From positions 30,853,514-30,917,513 of the forward strand of contig NC_049912.1 of NCBI RefSeq assembly GCF_001411555.2: DNA of 64,000 nt, read 5' to 3'. This DNA comes from Juglans regia (lineage: Eukaryota; Streptophyta; Magnoliopsida; Fagales; Juglandaceae). The translations under genes and the position numbers were made by a program. The notes under the pieces were generated by a model that did no database searches, was not told where the DNA came from, and was given only the letters and a program-made list of their open reading frames with translations. Below are positions 1 to 11,396 of the stretch, in pieces (the first letter of the stretch is position 1; every line of letters starts with the position of its first letter).

Positions 1-1018
1 GGGGTTGTGTCTTACCAACTTTATGAAGTGAGAGGTGTGGGTTTTGGGCGGGTTTTTGGTCTGTTGGCCGCAAGTGCTTCATCATTTCGATAGATTGACA
101 CTTGAAAAATTATAATTGAAAATAAATATTAATTTCTCCTATTATTAACTCTTTAAAAAAAAAAAGAATTTCTGCTAACAACAGGGTTTATGTGGTGGTG
201 GTATTATCTATAGGATCTGTCACAAAAAATAAGTATTATAATAATAATAAAGAAAAAAGAAAATCTTCCATAATGTGATTTTCACATTTCTTTTTTTTTT
301 TTTCAACTCCACTTTACTTTCCTCTAATATTGTTTTTTAAGTTTTTGTTTTAGTGAGCAATTAGAATGTTCAGTGATAATTCCTATTTGAATATGATATC
401 AAGAGAAATGTTATATATTATTTTAAATGTTGTCGTATTCAATTATATTAATTGATATATCATGACAAAATTTAAAATAAATAATAAATTTTTAAAATTA
501 CTAGATAATTAAAACATTTTTTTCTTAGTTAAAAAGTCGAGGTCAAAAGTGTTCTCTTGCTAATATAAAAAATAATTTTTACAATCGTCTTAGGATTAGG
601 GAATACAAATCTTTATATTCTTTTAAAAAAAATAATTAAATTTGATACTCACATAAAAAATTATTATTTTAATAATTAGATCGCGAGTACACAAAATTTG
701 CATATCTTCAAATTATATTTAATATTATTTTATCAGTATATCCATGGATGCGGCCACGGAATCCAAAAGTACTATAAGAAAAAGTGGAGTTTAAATTATT
801 GACATCACTTGCTATCTAAGGTTTGTAAAAAGCAAAAGAAAATACTACCTGTCGTTTTCTTTTGGTTGCTATGCAATCACCGGACTCACTTCTCATTCAA
901 AAATAGTTAATGTATGCCCCAAGGCCAAGGGAATGTCTATATTCTCAAACTTTTTTCTTGAAAAATAAAAAAGGATGAAGGAATAGATATCCGGATCCGG
1001 ATCCATGATCATTTTATT

Positions 1019-1222
1019 ATAGAGCAGTGCTACATCTACTGAGGATGTAGCACGAGTTGGTCCCGACAAAGAACAAATTTTTTTTATTCATTTTATATAT
1101 TAAAAATAATTATAATATCATTACAAAAATATTTTCTTAATTATTAAGTAAAATATATATATATTTTTTTTCATCGAGACAAATCCTCTGGACACTTTAT
1201 CGGGTGATTTAGCATTTCTGTT
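1019..1222. repeat. MITE-like inverted-repeat element
   Basis: The left end reads GAGCAGTGCTACATCTACTG. The reverse complement of the right end begins GAACAGAAATGCTAAATCAC, giving an imperfect terminal inverted repeat around an AT-rich core. There is no coding capacity. Exact borders and a target-site duplication are not clear. Confidence 0.35.
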
Positions 1223-2714
1223 CATTATATTTCTCTGTTGCAACCTGCTTTTCGATGGGGGTAATGAAAATAGCAATACGACCCACCGCAGATCATAATG
1301 TTGTTGCTACAGACCACACAGCCTTTTCACTTTCTAGCTTCTTTCCCATGTAGCAACTGTAAAGAATGATTTACTTCCTTCTTCCTTTTTCGTTCCTCTC
1401 CCTCTTTACCATTAATTATATTCTAGCTCTTTTTCTTTTCCTTTATCTTTTTTCAGGCACTTTTGTTTTCAATTTTGAAATTTAAACGATCTGCCCGTTG
1501 TTGAAGCCATGGTGGCCTAGCTTTTTATGTTTTTTGGCCCAAGAAATACATCAAAAAAATTTCATTTACCTTATTTTAACATCATCCTCTCAGTATTAAT
1601 TAATATGACATTAAATGATTAATTCACAAGACAACTAAACAAATAACTTCTAATAATTAAATGATATATCATAAAATAGTATAAAAATGATAATAAAATG
1701 GATGGTGGGGTAGTATTACTCATAGCGGGATCAATTTTGATAACAACCAATATGGTCAAATTCAACTATCAACTGAACAAATTATTAAAACAGGCCATCA
1801 ATTCAACGTATTGGTAATTTTAATCAAGCGGGGTTGGGACCAAGTTAGTTAGGACTTAATTAGGACTCTCTTCCCACCACCTAACTTGTTCTTTTTCTTT
1901 AAATTGGTCTTTTAAGTATTAGTTTCACCTTGCTTTATTTGTTTAGATTAATTTATAAGTTTTTTTTTTTTTTACTAAAAGAGAAGAGGTCATATGTCTA
2001 ATAGTGACCCTCTACTAATTTTATTCAAAAAATCATCACTTATGATGGAAGAAAACTGTAATAACAACCAAGACACTAGGAAAATATAATTAGACAAGAA
2101 ACTCACCCAACCAATGACGCCAAAAAAAATGACCTATACCCTATTATTTTCCTTTTAAAAAATAAGACAACTTAGTCCCCAAAACAATTCATTTACAATA
2201 TTTCCAAATATAAGGAAATCTCCCCCCTATCTAATCTAATAAGACCTCGAATGAGAGGAGGAAGAGCCAAAGCCGAGAACCGTGTCATTTGAACCATTTG
2301 CACCTCTTCGCGCTAAACCATATGTCACTGCATTAGTCTCTCTATAACCATGAGAGAAAGAAACCCGGAGCCCAGCTTACGTTCTTTGTATTTCCTCCTA
2401 ATAATCCTCCATATACCACATGCCACATATTTTCTATTGTAACCATTTTATCACTAGCATAGAATCAAGTTCAATCTCCACGTTCCTCAAACCCATCATA
2501 CATACATGTCGAAGCCCATGGAACACACCCATTCCTTTAGCAAAATTATTTGTATTATGACCTGTAAATGTTGCAAAAGCACATAAGTTAATTTTGAGTG
2601 CAAGTCAGGCATGTTTCTCAAGAGTTTTAATTTCCAAAATAAATAAATAAAAGTCACTTAAACATGTATCCAGTTAGTTAATTGAGAACTGCTACAAATA
2701 CAAAGAGATTATAC

Positions 2715-2889
2715 AAAATAAACTTATAAACTGATGTGGTTTCATGGAATCCGTTAGATCTACTTTATAATAAAAGTAGTTTTATAATCTGACGTACTGA
2801 TGCGGTTTCATGGAATCCGTTAGATCTACTTTATAATAAAAGTAATTTTATAATCTGACGTACTGCATCAGTTTGTAAGTTTACTTTTA
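2715..2889. repeat. MITE-like element with internal 66-bp tandem duplication
   Basis: The ends form an inverted repeat: left AATAAACTTATAAACTGATG, right (reverse complement) AGTAAACTTACAAACTGATG. Inside, a 66-bp unit starting TGATGTGGTTTCATGG at 2732 is repeated directly at 2798 with few changes. It is non-coding and probably a small DNA-transposon derivative. Confidence 0.5.
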
Positions 2890-3263
2890 TGAAATCATTT
2901 TGTAGTTAAAATATTTTCCTAATTAATTTATAGGAGACTAGTGTTATGTTATTTCTCTCTTAATTTTGTTTGTTACTTTTAGGTAAATCATTTCTTTCAT
3001 GCCCCGACAGTGACTTTTATATGTTAATGTGTACTGATTAATCGAATGTTTTGTCATTTCGGGAGACTTGCGCGCTGTTAAAAGTTTGAATGGCAATGTC
3101 CGAGCATTATGAACAGTATGATCTAATGCTGGTCCAAATGGAACTCAGCCCATTGCTTTTGAAGTTAGGTCGTGGGTAACAGACTGATACGTATCCATTT
3201 GGGTTTTTGAGCTTCAAGACTGAGCCCATGTGTTAAAGCTTTAAACTGTGATCGAGAAGCTAA

Positions 3264-3553
3264 GGCCCCGTCTGAAAGTTGGACTGAATTGAGATCAACT
3301 CAGTTTAGTCTAATTTTAAATTGAGTCTAACATTTAAACATTAAACTTTCAAATCACTAAATTCATCTCAACTCAAAACTTCTTTACACATAAACCCACA
3401 ACCTTTTTCAATCTCCCATAAATACACATAAACTCATCTTAACATACAAACACATCTTAGGTGGATCATACAAAACTCATTTCACCATTTCAACTCACTA
3501 TTATTCATAAAGAACTCAACTCATATCAACTCAGCCCAACATCTAAACAAGCC
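3264..3553. repeat. MITE-like element (GTTTAGATGTTGG family)
   Basis: The left end GGCCCCGTCTGAAAGTTGGA pairs with the reverse complement of the right end, GGCTTGTTTAGATGTTGGGC. Both continue into CTGAATTGA/CTGAGTTGA-like subterminal sequence. It has no coding capacity. The ends resemble those of other short elements in this window (3816, 22995, 29979, 37624). Confidence 0.5.
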
Positions 3554-3815
3554 TAATACTATTTTGAACAAGCACTCTGCCAAATATAAGAGAAATTACT
3601 TTTTTTACTTTAGATGGTTTGGACTTTAGATATATTATTTCTTGACTTTTAACAATGAATTTTTGTAATCATTGTATTCTCAATTTTGATCGTTTTAATC
3701 GTTCTATTACAAATATGTTCGACTCACTATCAAAATCTCTGTTATGTGACATATAAACTACATCATTGAAATTAGTAATATAAATATTATACCAAACCTC
3801 TTAAATTGGGACTTA

Positions 3816-4179
3816 GGGCTTGTTTGGAAATATATCTCATCCCAAAATTATCATATTATCTCATCTCATTCCCAAGCATAATTCAAATACAAATATTTTT
3901 AAACTAATCATTACAATTTTTTCAAAGTAATCATTATAGTTTTTCTAAGCTTTCAAACAAAAAATAAAAATAATTCAAAATTTTCAGATTTTCAAATAAA
4001 AATAATATTATAAAACTATATTTTAACAATATTTTAATTTTATAATATTTTTTATTCAATTTTTTTTTTCATTTTTCAAAACCTAAAAAATACTCAACTC
4101 AAATTATTTTGCTATTACTTATAAACTATCTTACTACTATTTATAAAATTCTCATATTATCTCGCTCCCCAAACCAGCC
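3816..4179. repeat. MITE-like element (GTTTGGA family)
   Basis: The left end GGGCTTGTTTGGAAATATAT pairs loosely with the reverse complement of the right end, GGCTGGTTTGGGGAGCGAGA. The interior is AT-rich and non-coding. The GTTTGG termini and the ATCTCATC subterminal motif place it with the other GTTTGGAT-ended elements here. Confidence 0.5.
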
Positions 4180-4577
4180 ATATTATATGACTCCTGCAAG
4201 CCAAGCCCTTTTAGAATTCATGCATATGCCTATTTGCTTATATAAGCTGCTATCTTTGATATGCCATAAATGCTTATCATAGTTCCATTTGTGCAAATTA
4301 GAACAGCATATTTCCCAAAAAGAGTTTTAGATGTCATGTACAAGTATGTGATAGAATGACCTTTATGTACTTAAAAATGGGGCCATTGTTATGTCCTAAA
4401 TTGACATATTTGATGGGAACCATATACTTGTATAGCACTGCCAATGCTTTTGGTATAAAGTTTTCTGACCACTATCTATTGTGTCTTGATTCCAAAGATA
4501 GGTGATGCGCTTTTGTGTGAATGATGAAAGCTTCGTTTAAAGTTTAAGATCAACCTCTTATATAATTTGTATAAAAA

Positions 4578-4740
4578 ATTAGGGGTGTTACCCGTATGGT
4601 GCGAGACAAAATGGACCCTTCCCCGCACTATGCGAGGGGTAAGGGTTTGCACCCTCGCACCCCGCTTTGGTGTCGGGGCGGGGTCAGACACCTCATTCGC
4701 CCCCGCCTTCGGTCGACTCTCAGCCCATTGGGCTAGAAAA
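4578..4740. mobile_element. fragment of a non-autonomous hAT element (one end)
   Basis: The fragment begins TTAGGGGTGTTACCCG, which matches the TAGGGGTG-type ends of plant hAT elements. It continues with GC-rich repeats such as CCCCGCACTATGCGAGGGG and CACCCTCGCACCCCGC, typical of hAT subterminal arrays. I could not find the matching right end, so it is probably truncated. It differs in repeat content from the hAT elements at 8668 and 57533. Confidence 0.4.
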
Positions 4741-5154
4741 TTATTCCTAGATTCAAAAGTGATAAAAAAATATTTTTAGATCCAAATTATAAATTTAAAT
4801 TAGTAAGTATGACTATAATTTAAAAATTAATAAAAATTTTTAAATTTGTTAGTGCATATTTTGCCAGGCAATACACGAGTCTCACATTGTTTTAAGTGTA
4901 AGACTTGTATTGTCCTGACATCCTATATAAAAATCATTAGGCTACACTATAAAGGCTATGGCGTGAACAAATTTTGGCCTTGGCTTTGTTGAGCATCTCA
5001 CGGATGCATCACCACCTCCAGAATTATCCAACCCCATTGATGTTGCCTTTGGTTCGAGTAAGTTCGAACCCACTCCAGCCTTCCTCTAGTGGCTCAAATC
5101 AAGCCGATTGCTCCGTGGTTGAATTATAGGCACATTATCTGAAGAAGCACTCGA

Positions 5155-5480
5155 CCTGGTTGTGGGGCTTGATTATGCTCACCAAGTTTGGGTGGCTCTC
5201 AAAGAGGCTTATGCCCATGACTCCTAAGAAAGGGAGTTCCATCTCACTCAATAATTCACGTACTTATGCAAGGAACCTACGACACCACTAGCCGACCACC
5301 TCCGTGCCTTTAAAGGATTGTGTGAGTGCCTTGCATCAATCGGACGCCCTATGCAATACAAGATGAAGGTCTTCTCATTGCTAAATAGCCTCGGAGCCTA
5401 GTATGAGCCCTTCACGACAGCGATGCTGAAACCACCCACGCCCTCCTACGCTGAACTCCTCCCTTTGCTCCAAGGGTATG
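5155..5480 (+). pseudogene. copia gag relic
   Basis: Translation with stops ignored gives gag-type text such as HQVWVALKEAY and LADHLRAFKGLCECLASIG, followed by PPTPSYAELLPLLQGYE. This matches the plant copia capsid-like region (UBN2 family). Several in-frame stops (for example at the TAA near 5227 and the TAG near 5400) show it is dead. No zinc knuckle of CX2CX4HX4C type was recognised downstream. Confidence 0.7.
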
Positions 5481-5868
5481 AAATCTGATCCTCACTTCAT
5501 AATTCCACTAATTCATTTGCTTTCTATGGACAGAGAAGTGGTGCCCCGAACACCAAGGATCATCGTAGTAGCCGCCGTTCTCAGCCTCGGTCCTTCTCCT
5601 CGAAGGGACGTGGGCTTCAACCCTCCAACCAGTCGTCTAAGACCAACTTTGGGACTGTAGGACAAAACGTGTGTTTTGACCAACCCCATGGTGAGTCTAA
5701 CACATGTGAATTTGTTGATAGGCCCAATAACAATGCCTGTGCCTCCTCCCGCAGTGAAATATGCCAAATCTAGAGGAAAAAAAGAAATGTTGCTCTGAAG
5801 TGTTGGAACAGGTTCAATTATTCTTACCAACCTGAGGAATCGATGATATTCCTCAGACCCTTGCTGCA

Positions 5869-6348
5869 ATGACATTTAAGAATTTATCTTATGATGTTGA
5901 ATGGATTGCTGACACTAGAGCGTCAGCTCACGTGATCGATAACCCAGGTATACTCGAAAATCTTCATCACTATTTTGGTAATGATGCTGTTATTATCAGT
6001 AATGGTAGCTCTCATGCTATTACTCATATTGGTGATGCTTATTTTGATAATAGTAATACTAAGATTAAATTACGTGATGTTTTATTAGTACCTGCCTTGG
6101 CTAAAAATCTTTTATCTATTGGGCAACTTACTATTGATTATCCCTATAACTGTGAATCTTACGGTGTTGGTTTTGTTGTTAAGGAACGGGAGACCAACCG
6201 TGTCTTATTGACCAGACAACGAAAGGGTAACCTCTACATTGTGTCCCCCCTTATGAAGCTCATTTCTCCACACGTTTCCAACGAGTCTCCGAAGAAGCGT
6301 GGCACTAGCACTTGGGACATCCCCAGGCCTCTACTTTACAAGTCCTAA
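5869..6348 (+). pseudogene. copia aspartic protease and pre-integrase region
   Basis: This 159-residue open stretch starts MTFKNLSYDVEWIADTRASA. The block WIADTRASAHV aligns with the copia protease active site W-x-D-T/S-G-A-S. The catalytic Asp is kept, but the Gly of the D-T-G triad is Arg, which should abolish activity. The later LRDVLLVPALAKNLLSIGQL is the conserved C-terminal protease block, and LLTRQRKGNLYIV leads into the pre-integrase region. The gene continues out of frame downstream. Confidence 0.8.
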
Positions 6349-6479
6349 AATCCAAATAACTTATTCAAATTTTTGGTTCTAATAAAAATTCTTCCTTTTG
6401 TGATGGATGTCAATTAGACAAATTTTGCAAACTACCATTTTTACCATCTTGGAACAATGCAATATTACTCATGTTGTGT

Positions 6480-7020
6480 TTGATAAAATCTATTATGACT
6501 TATGGAGTCCAGCTCCTGTGATCTATGTTAGTAAATTTTATTATTATGCATGCTTTGTTTATGCTTTCTCTAAATTTATGTGGCTTATCCCTTTATGCAA
6601 AAAATCAGATTAATTTTCTCTTCCTTTTTACTTTTTGAAAAATATGTTGAGCGTCAGTTTAACAAAAAAAGCAAAAATTTTTAAACTGATAGGGGAGGTG
6701 AGTTTGCTAATACTTAGTTTACATCCCATTTACAAAAACAAGGTATTATTCATTGTTTTTCTTGTCCCCGTACTCCTGAACAGAATGGTATGGTTGAACA
6801 TCGTCGTTGTATCATTCGTGAACTTGGTATGACCATGTTTTTTCATAGCGGCATTCTGAAATGCTTCTGGGTTAAAGCCTTCGTCACTGCCACATTTCTT
6901 ATTAATCGCCTTCCCTCCACCAGCATCGACTTACAATCATCATTTTCCAAACTTTACGGATACCATCCTAACTATAGTTCCCTATGTGTCTTAAAATCAA
7001 AATGCTTCCCCTACACATGA
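6480..7020 (+). pseudogene. copia integrase core relic
   Basis: Fragments in shifting frames keep integrase-core features. IYYDLWSPAPV corresponds to the block around the first catalytic Asp, and FSKFMWLIPL follows it. CPRTPEQNGMVEHRRC is the P-x-Q-N-G-x-x-E-R/H-x-H block with the catalytic Glu, and the end reads FWVKAFVTATFLINRLPS. At least two frameshifts or stops separate these blocks (near 6614 and 6790), so no functional integrase is encoded. Confidence 0.8.
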
Positions 7021-7479
7021 GATACTAAACAAAATAAATGTGACCCTAAAACTTTACCGTGTATTTTTATGGGTTATTGCGACAAGCATCAAGAGTATAA
7101 ATGTTATCACCCTCCATCTAATCGTACCTTCATCTCACGGTATGTTATCTTTGATGAGTCTACCTTCCATTCTAAACAACCTGGGAACCTCCACCAAGCT
7201 TGTTCTCTCCACCTTTGACATGTGGATTACCCCTACTACTTATTTATCTGACTCCACCATACTCGTACCATCTGTCTCCACCCTAATTGAGGATATTCCC
7301 CTTCCCCTGCCACAATCATCCACTCCCGCACCTTCCCCTACACCTGATACACCCTCTACTAGCGTTAGAAGTCTACCATCCTCTCCTTTACTTATCTCTG
7401 ATCCACCCACTACTGCGCCCATTCCACCTATTGACCTTTCCACCACTTCTTTAGTGGCCTCTGATAACACCATTGTTAC

Positions 7480-8330
7480 CTACTCTAAATTCGGTATTCG
7501 TAAGCCTAACCCCAAATATGCTCACTTGCATGATCTCACTTCCATTCCCGTAAAGCCAAAATCGATCCGTTCTGCTCTCAAACATCTCGGTTGGTTACAA
7601 GCAATGCATGATGAATTACAGGCATTACGTGTAAATAATACTTGAACTCTTGTCCCTTGTGCGTCTACCATGTCTATCATTGGTTGTGAATGAGTTTTCA
7701 AAACAAAACTCAAAGCTGATGGCACCTTGGATTGGCTGAAAACTAGTTTAGTTGCTAAAGTTTTCATCAAGAAGATGACATCAATTATCATGAGACATTC
7801 TCTCCCGCTATCAAATCAAGTACAATCTGGATTGTCATCACACTCGTTCTAATCAACCGCTGGAGCATTCATCAATTAGTGTCAAGAATGTATTTCTTCA
7901 TGGTGACCTTCACGAAGCTATTTTCATGGAACAACCTCCAGGTTTTGTTCACCCAACTCACTTTTCTTATATTTGCAAGTTAAATAAAGCTTTTTATGGT
8001 CTCAAACAGACTCTCCATGCATGGTTTGATAATTTTAATAGTTTTTTTTTATATTAACTTATGGCTTTATTTGTAGCACTTCTAATTCTTCCTTATTTAT
8101 TTATCGTTTCTCTTGTGGTACTCTTATTTTACAATTGTATGTTTATGATATTTTATTGATCAATTCCTCCTCTGCTTATCTTCATGAATTTATTTCCACT
8201 CTTCACAGTCAATTTGCCATAAAAGACCTTGGCCCCTACACTATTTTCTTAGTATTCAGATCACCCCAACAACTAATGAACTTACCTTGTCTCAAACCAA
8301 ATATACTATTTATATTTTAGACCATGATAA
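7480..8330 (+). pseudogene. copia reverse transcriptase relic
   Basis: The upstream 7240-7470 part is the Pro/Ser/Thr-rich linker found before copia RT. The RT begins near KYAHLHDLTSIPVKPKSIRS and WLQAMHDELQAL, then frameshifts into TLVPCASTMSIIGCEW. The catalytic Y-V-D-D box is YVYD at about 8138, with one catalytic Asp lost, followed by ILLINSSS and FAIKDLGPYTIFL. Stops near 7645 and several shifts make it non-functional. Confidence 0.8.
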
Positions 8331-8394
8331 AATGCATGATTGTAAACCCATGGGTACTCCCATGATGCCCCAGACCAAATGACTTACCTCAAGA

Positions 8395-9990
8395 ACACCT
8401 TCTGATCCTGCTCACTACATCAGCATTGTGGGTGCACTTCAATACATTTATCTTACTCACCCTGACCTCTCTTATAATGTTAATTTTGTTTCTCAATTTT
8501 TGCATTCCCCTACTAAGCCCATTATAAAATGGTCAAATGCATCATTCAATATTTAAAAGGTATTGTTGATCTTGGTTTTCATTTTAGTTCTCATTCTATA
8601 CTTGATCTGTATGTCATTTCATATGCAAATTGGGCAGGTTGCCCTCTCACTAGACATTCCACTGCAGGTAAGGGTGTAAATTTAAACTGAAAAATCGGTC
8701 CGGACTGGTTGGATCGGTTTTGAACCGGTCTGGTCCAGAACCGGTTCTTGAATTATGCAAACCGGCCGAAACCGGTCCTGTTCTGGTTTTACGATTTCCA
8801 GGACCGAACCGGACCGGTTGGGGGAAAAAAATATAAAAATTAATATTTTATATATAAGTTTTATATATAATATATAATTATATGTGAAATTTTTATATAT
8901 AATATATAAAATTATATATCATATATGAAATAATTTTATATTATAATTTATAAATTATAACATAAAATGTTAATTTTAAATGTGAACATTTATAATTTAT
9001 TTGATCATATGTTATTAATATAATTATATATAAGATAATGTTATTATAATTTATAAATAAAAGTTTAATCTTAAAGATGAAAATTTAATTGATTATATGC
9101 TTTAAACATAAAATATATATATTAAATTATATTATATATAGTCTAATATATTATATAGCTATACTAATATATAAGTTTATGACTAATACTAATATATAAC
9201 TATACTAATAGTATAATATTAATACTGTTATATAGTCTAATATATTATATAGCTATACTAAAATATAAGTTTATAACTAATACTAATTTTTTTACTAAAA
9301 CATATTTTTTTACTAAAACATATTTTTTTAGTAGTGCAAATTTTGTAATAGGAACAAATTTTTAAAACAGATTTTTTGAAGCAGTTTTTTTTTATTAGCA
9401 GATTTTTATTTTTTATTGACAAACTTACATTTTAAAAAATTGAAAAATCGGACCGGACCAGAAACTGGTAAAACTGGATACACCAGTTTAAGAAGGTAAC
9501 CGATGCGTAATCGGTTTTGGAAAATACAAAACGGGTACATTCCGTTCGATCCTAAATTTTATCCAAAATCAGACTGGACTGAACCGGTTACACTCCTAAC
9601 CACAGGCTACTATATCTTTCTTGGTAGCAATTGCATATCCTGGTCCGCAAAAAAGCAACATACAGTTTCCTGATCAAGCTCCAAAGTTGAGTACAGAGCA
9701 ATGACCCATACTACTGCTAAGATAACTTGGATATAATTCTTACTTCATGATCTAGGTATTCACCTCACCTCCACCTCGCTCTTACTTTTTCATAATATTA
9801 GTGCACTTTATATGAAAGTTAACCCTGTCTTTCATGCCCGGAGTAAGCACGTCGAGATTGATTATCATTAGTTCATAAACGTGTAGCTCTTGGCCTCCTT
9901 CATACTCAGCATGTCTCAGCCTCTCTCCAACTTGCTAATACTTTTACCACTTGGACGACCTGCTCTTTCTGATCTTTGCACCAAATTTGG
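8395..9990 (+). pseudogene. copia RNase H relic, interrupted by a hAT element
   Basis: Before the interruption, translation gives a [25 protein letters not shown] block and ADWAGCPLTRHSTAG. After it, GYYIFLGSNCISWSAKK, SSKVEYRAM and ARSKHVEIDYH follow in the order expected for copia RNase H. LGRPALSDLCTKFGLVS near 9950 is the polyprotein C-terminus. A foreign segment (8668-9599) splits the STAG/GYY junction. Stops add further damage. Confidence 0.8.
8668..9599. mobile_element. non-autonomous hAT-like element nested in the copia RNase H
   Basis: The left end TAAGGGTGTAAATTTAAAC and the reverse complement of the right end, TTAGGAGTGTAACCGGTTC, form an imperfect hAT-type terminal inverted repeat. 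Both subterminal zones are packed with ACCGG/CCGGT motifs, and the centre is AT-rich and non-coding. The copia reading CCACTGCAG-GCTAC is split. CCACTGCAG sits left of the element and a degraded CCACAG sits right of it, consistent with an old 8-bp target-site duplication. The boundary between host and insert is visible from the interrupted protein. Confidence 0.7.
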
Positions 9991-10420
9991 TCTCGTATCT
10001 TGGCACAGTTTACAGAGCCATAATAACATAGAAGGAAACTTACCAAATGAAGACTCACACCTCACAACAGTTGTCACAACGGCTACCTCTAAAGCATGAT
10101 CAATGGAAGATTCTCCTAATCACCTTGACTCATGCAACAGTTAGCTGATTGTATTTGTTTTCTATTTTCTGCCCGTTACCTTATTAAGTTCTAGTCTCCA
10201 AAGGTACAATAACTCATATATTGGTATAATACACATTATATAAAAGAATAATAGACTCTCTATGCTCTCACATTAGTTGAGACACTTCATCAAGCACTTT
10301 GTATTCACTGTCTTTAGGCCCAAGGCCTCTTATGCTTTGTGGAGGGGGCGCAAGGGAGGCTGATGCGTGAAGGGTCTCTAGTATAGACTCGACCCAACCT
10401 GAATGGGACATAAGCATCTC

Positions 10421-10580
10421 TTAGATTGGGTTTAGGTAGTGAGGTGATATCAGATATTCTGTAAATAATAGTGAAAAAAATAAAAAATTAATGATAAAAT
10501 ATTGAATAATAGCGAATAATAATAAAAATTAAGTAAAAAATAATAAATAATAAGAGTACTCAGCTACCCAAACTAACCGT
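10421..10580. repeat. MITE-like element
   Basis: The left end TTAGATTGGGTTTAGGTAGT pairs imperfectly with the reverse complement of the right end, GGTTAGTTTGGGTAGCTGAG. The interior is AT-rich with many AATAATAAT runs and has no coding capacity. Borders are approximate. Confidence 0.4.
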
Positions 10581-10660
10581 TAATCAGCCCAGTCCTACAG
10601 GGGATTTTATTTCCTCCCCTCGTATTATTATACAGCAGGCTTAGTCCGATTTTTGTTTTA

Positions 10661-11137
10661 GAGCATCCTCATTGGCTTGGCCAAATGAGGAGATTAACTA
10701 AAATTTAGATAATTTGTACTAAAAAGACTCTACATTGAATTGTTCATCTCTAAAATAATTTAAATTTTTGCTACAGTGATTAGCTAAATATAGAGAACTA
10801 CAATTGGTTCACCAAACATTAAAATAATAATTTCTCACTTCAATTAAGTTTAATCTTAATTTTTTTATTAGCATTAAATGACATTTGAAAATATGATTTG
10901 TTTAATATTAATTTAATTAGAATACAATTATTATTAATATTAAATTGGTAAAATTATAAGATGTGATATAAATAAATTAAATAAAAAAATTATTAATTTA
11001 ATAATATTTTATTCTTATATAAAGAGTGAATGGTTAATTTAATGTAGAGATTAAATTTAAATGAAATAGATAAACATAAAAAAGTATAATATTAGTTAAA
11101 TTTTGAATATAGATTTGACCAATCCAATGTGAATGTT
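10661..11137. repeat. MITE-like element of the GAGCAT family, upstream of the Alfin-like gene
   Basis: It starts GAGCATCCTCATTGGCTTGG directly after TTA. The right end, CCAATCCAATGTGAATGTTA, is its imperfect inverted copy. The same end type with a clean TTA duplication occurs at 23344-23841, so this is probably a decayed PIF/Harbinger-like MITE. It lies about 260 bp upstream of the Alfin-like start codon, within the promoter region. Confidence 0.5.
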
Positions 11138-11396
11138 ACGATGAGTGTAAAATTGATGTCGTTAGAGCCAGAGTACGTGGCTTATGTGCGAGGTCCCAAG
11201 TAAACGATAATTCCAGCGACATGTCGTATTAAAGCAGAGATTTTCTGACAAATCGTAAAACACCACTCACGCGTCCGTACACCCTGACCGTCCTCGAAGC
11301 CATCGATGCTGGTGTGTGGGTAAATGCTTGATCGCTGATCTGACCTGACCTGAAATCCAGGGTCGATCCCTCTGTTAAATTCTTTGTATAGGGAAG

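Larger units (their letters stand above)
1..4577. other. AT-rich intergenic region without genes
   Basis: No open frame here has length, motif content or splice structure suggesting a gene. The stretch is AT-rich with poly-A/T runs and carries several short inverted-repeat elements listed separately. The remaining parts (about 1-1000, 1230-2700 and 2900-3260) show nothing I can name. Confidence 0.7.
4960..10180 (+). mobile_element. decayed Ty1/copia LTR retrotransposon
   Basis: Conceptual translation recovers, in the copia order, gag-like sequence (about 5155-5480), protease (5869-6348), integrase (6480-7020), reverse transcriptase (about 7480-8330) and RNase H (8395-8667 and 9600-9990). Integrase preceding reverse transcriptase is diagnostic of Ty1/copia rather than Ty3/gypsy. 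Many stop codons and frameshifts break the polyprotein. I could not identify a convincing pair of LTRs, a primer-binding site or a target-site duplication, so the limits are approximate. It is an old, inactive copy later invaded by a hAT element at 8668-9599. Confidence 0.85.
10181..11396. other. intergenic region and likely Alfin-like promoter
   Basis: Downstream of the copia coding relic, about 10180-10400 may include 3' LTR remnant, but I found no matching 5' LTR. Two MITE-like elements (10421-10580 and 10661-11137) follow. The last 250 bases before the ATG at 11397 are less AT-rich and are the likely proximal promoter and 5' UTR. No gene is apparent. Confidence 0.6.

Noticed and set aside
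5513..5875. A 120-codon minus-strand frame in the copia gag region
   Set aside because: It is a shadow of the retrotransposon sense strand and has no match to a known protein family.
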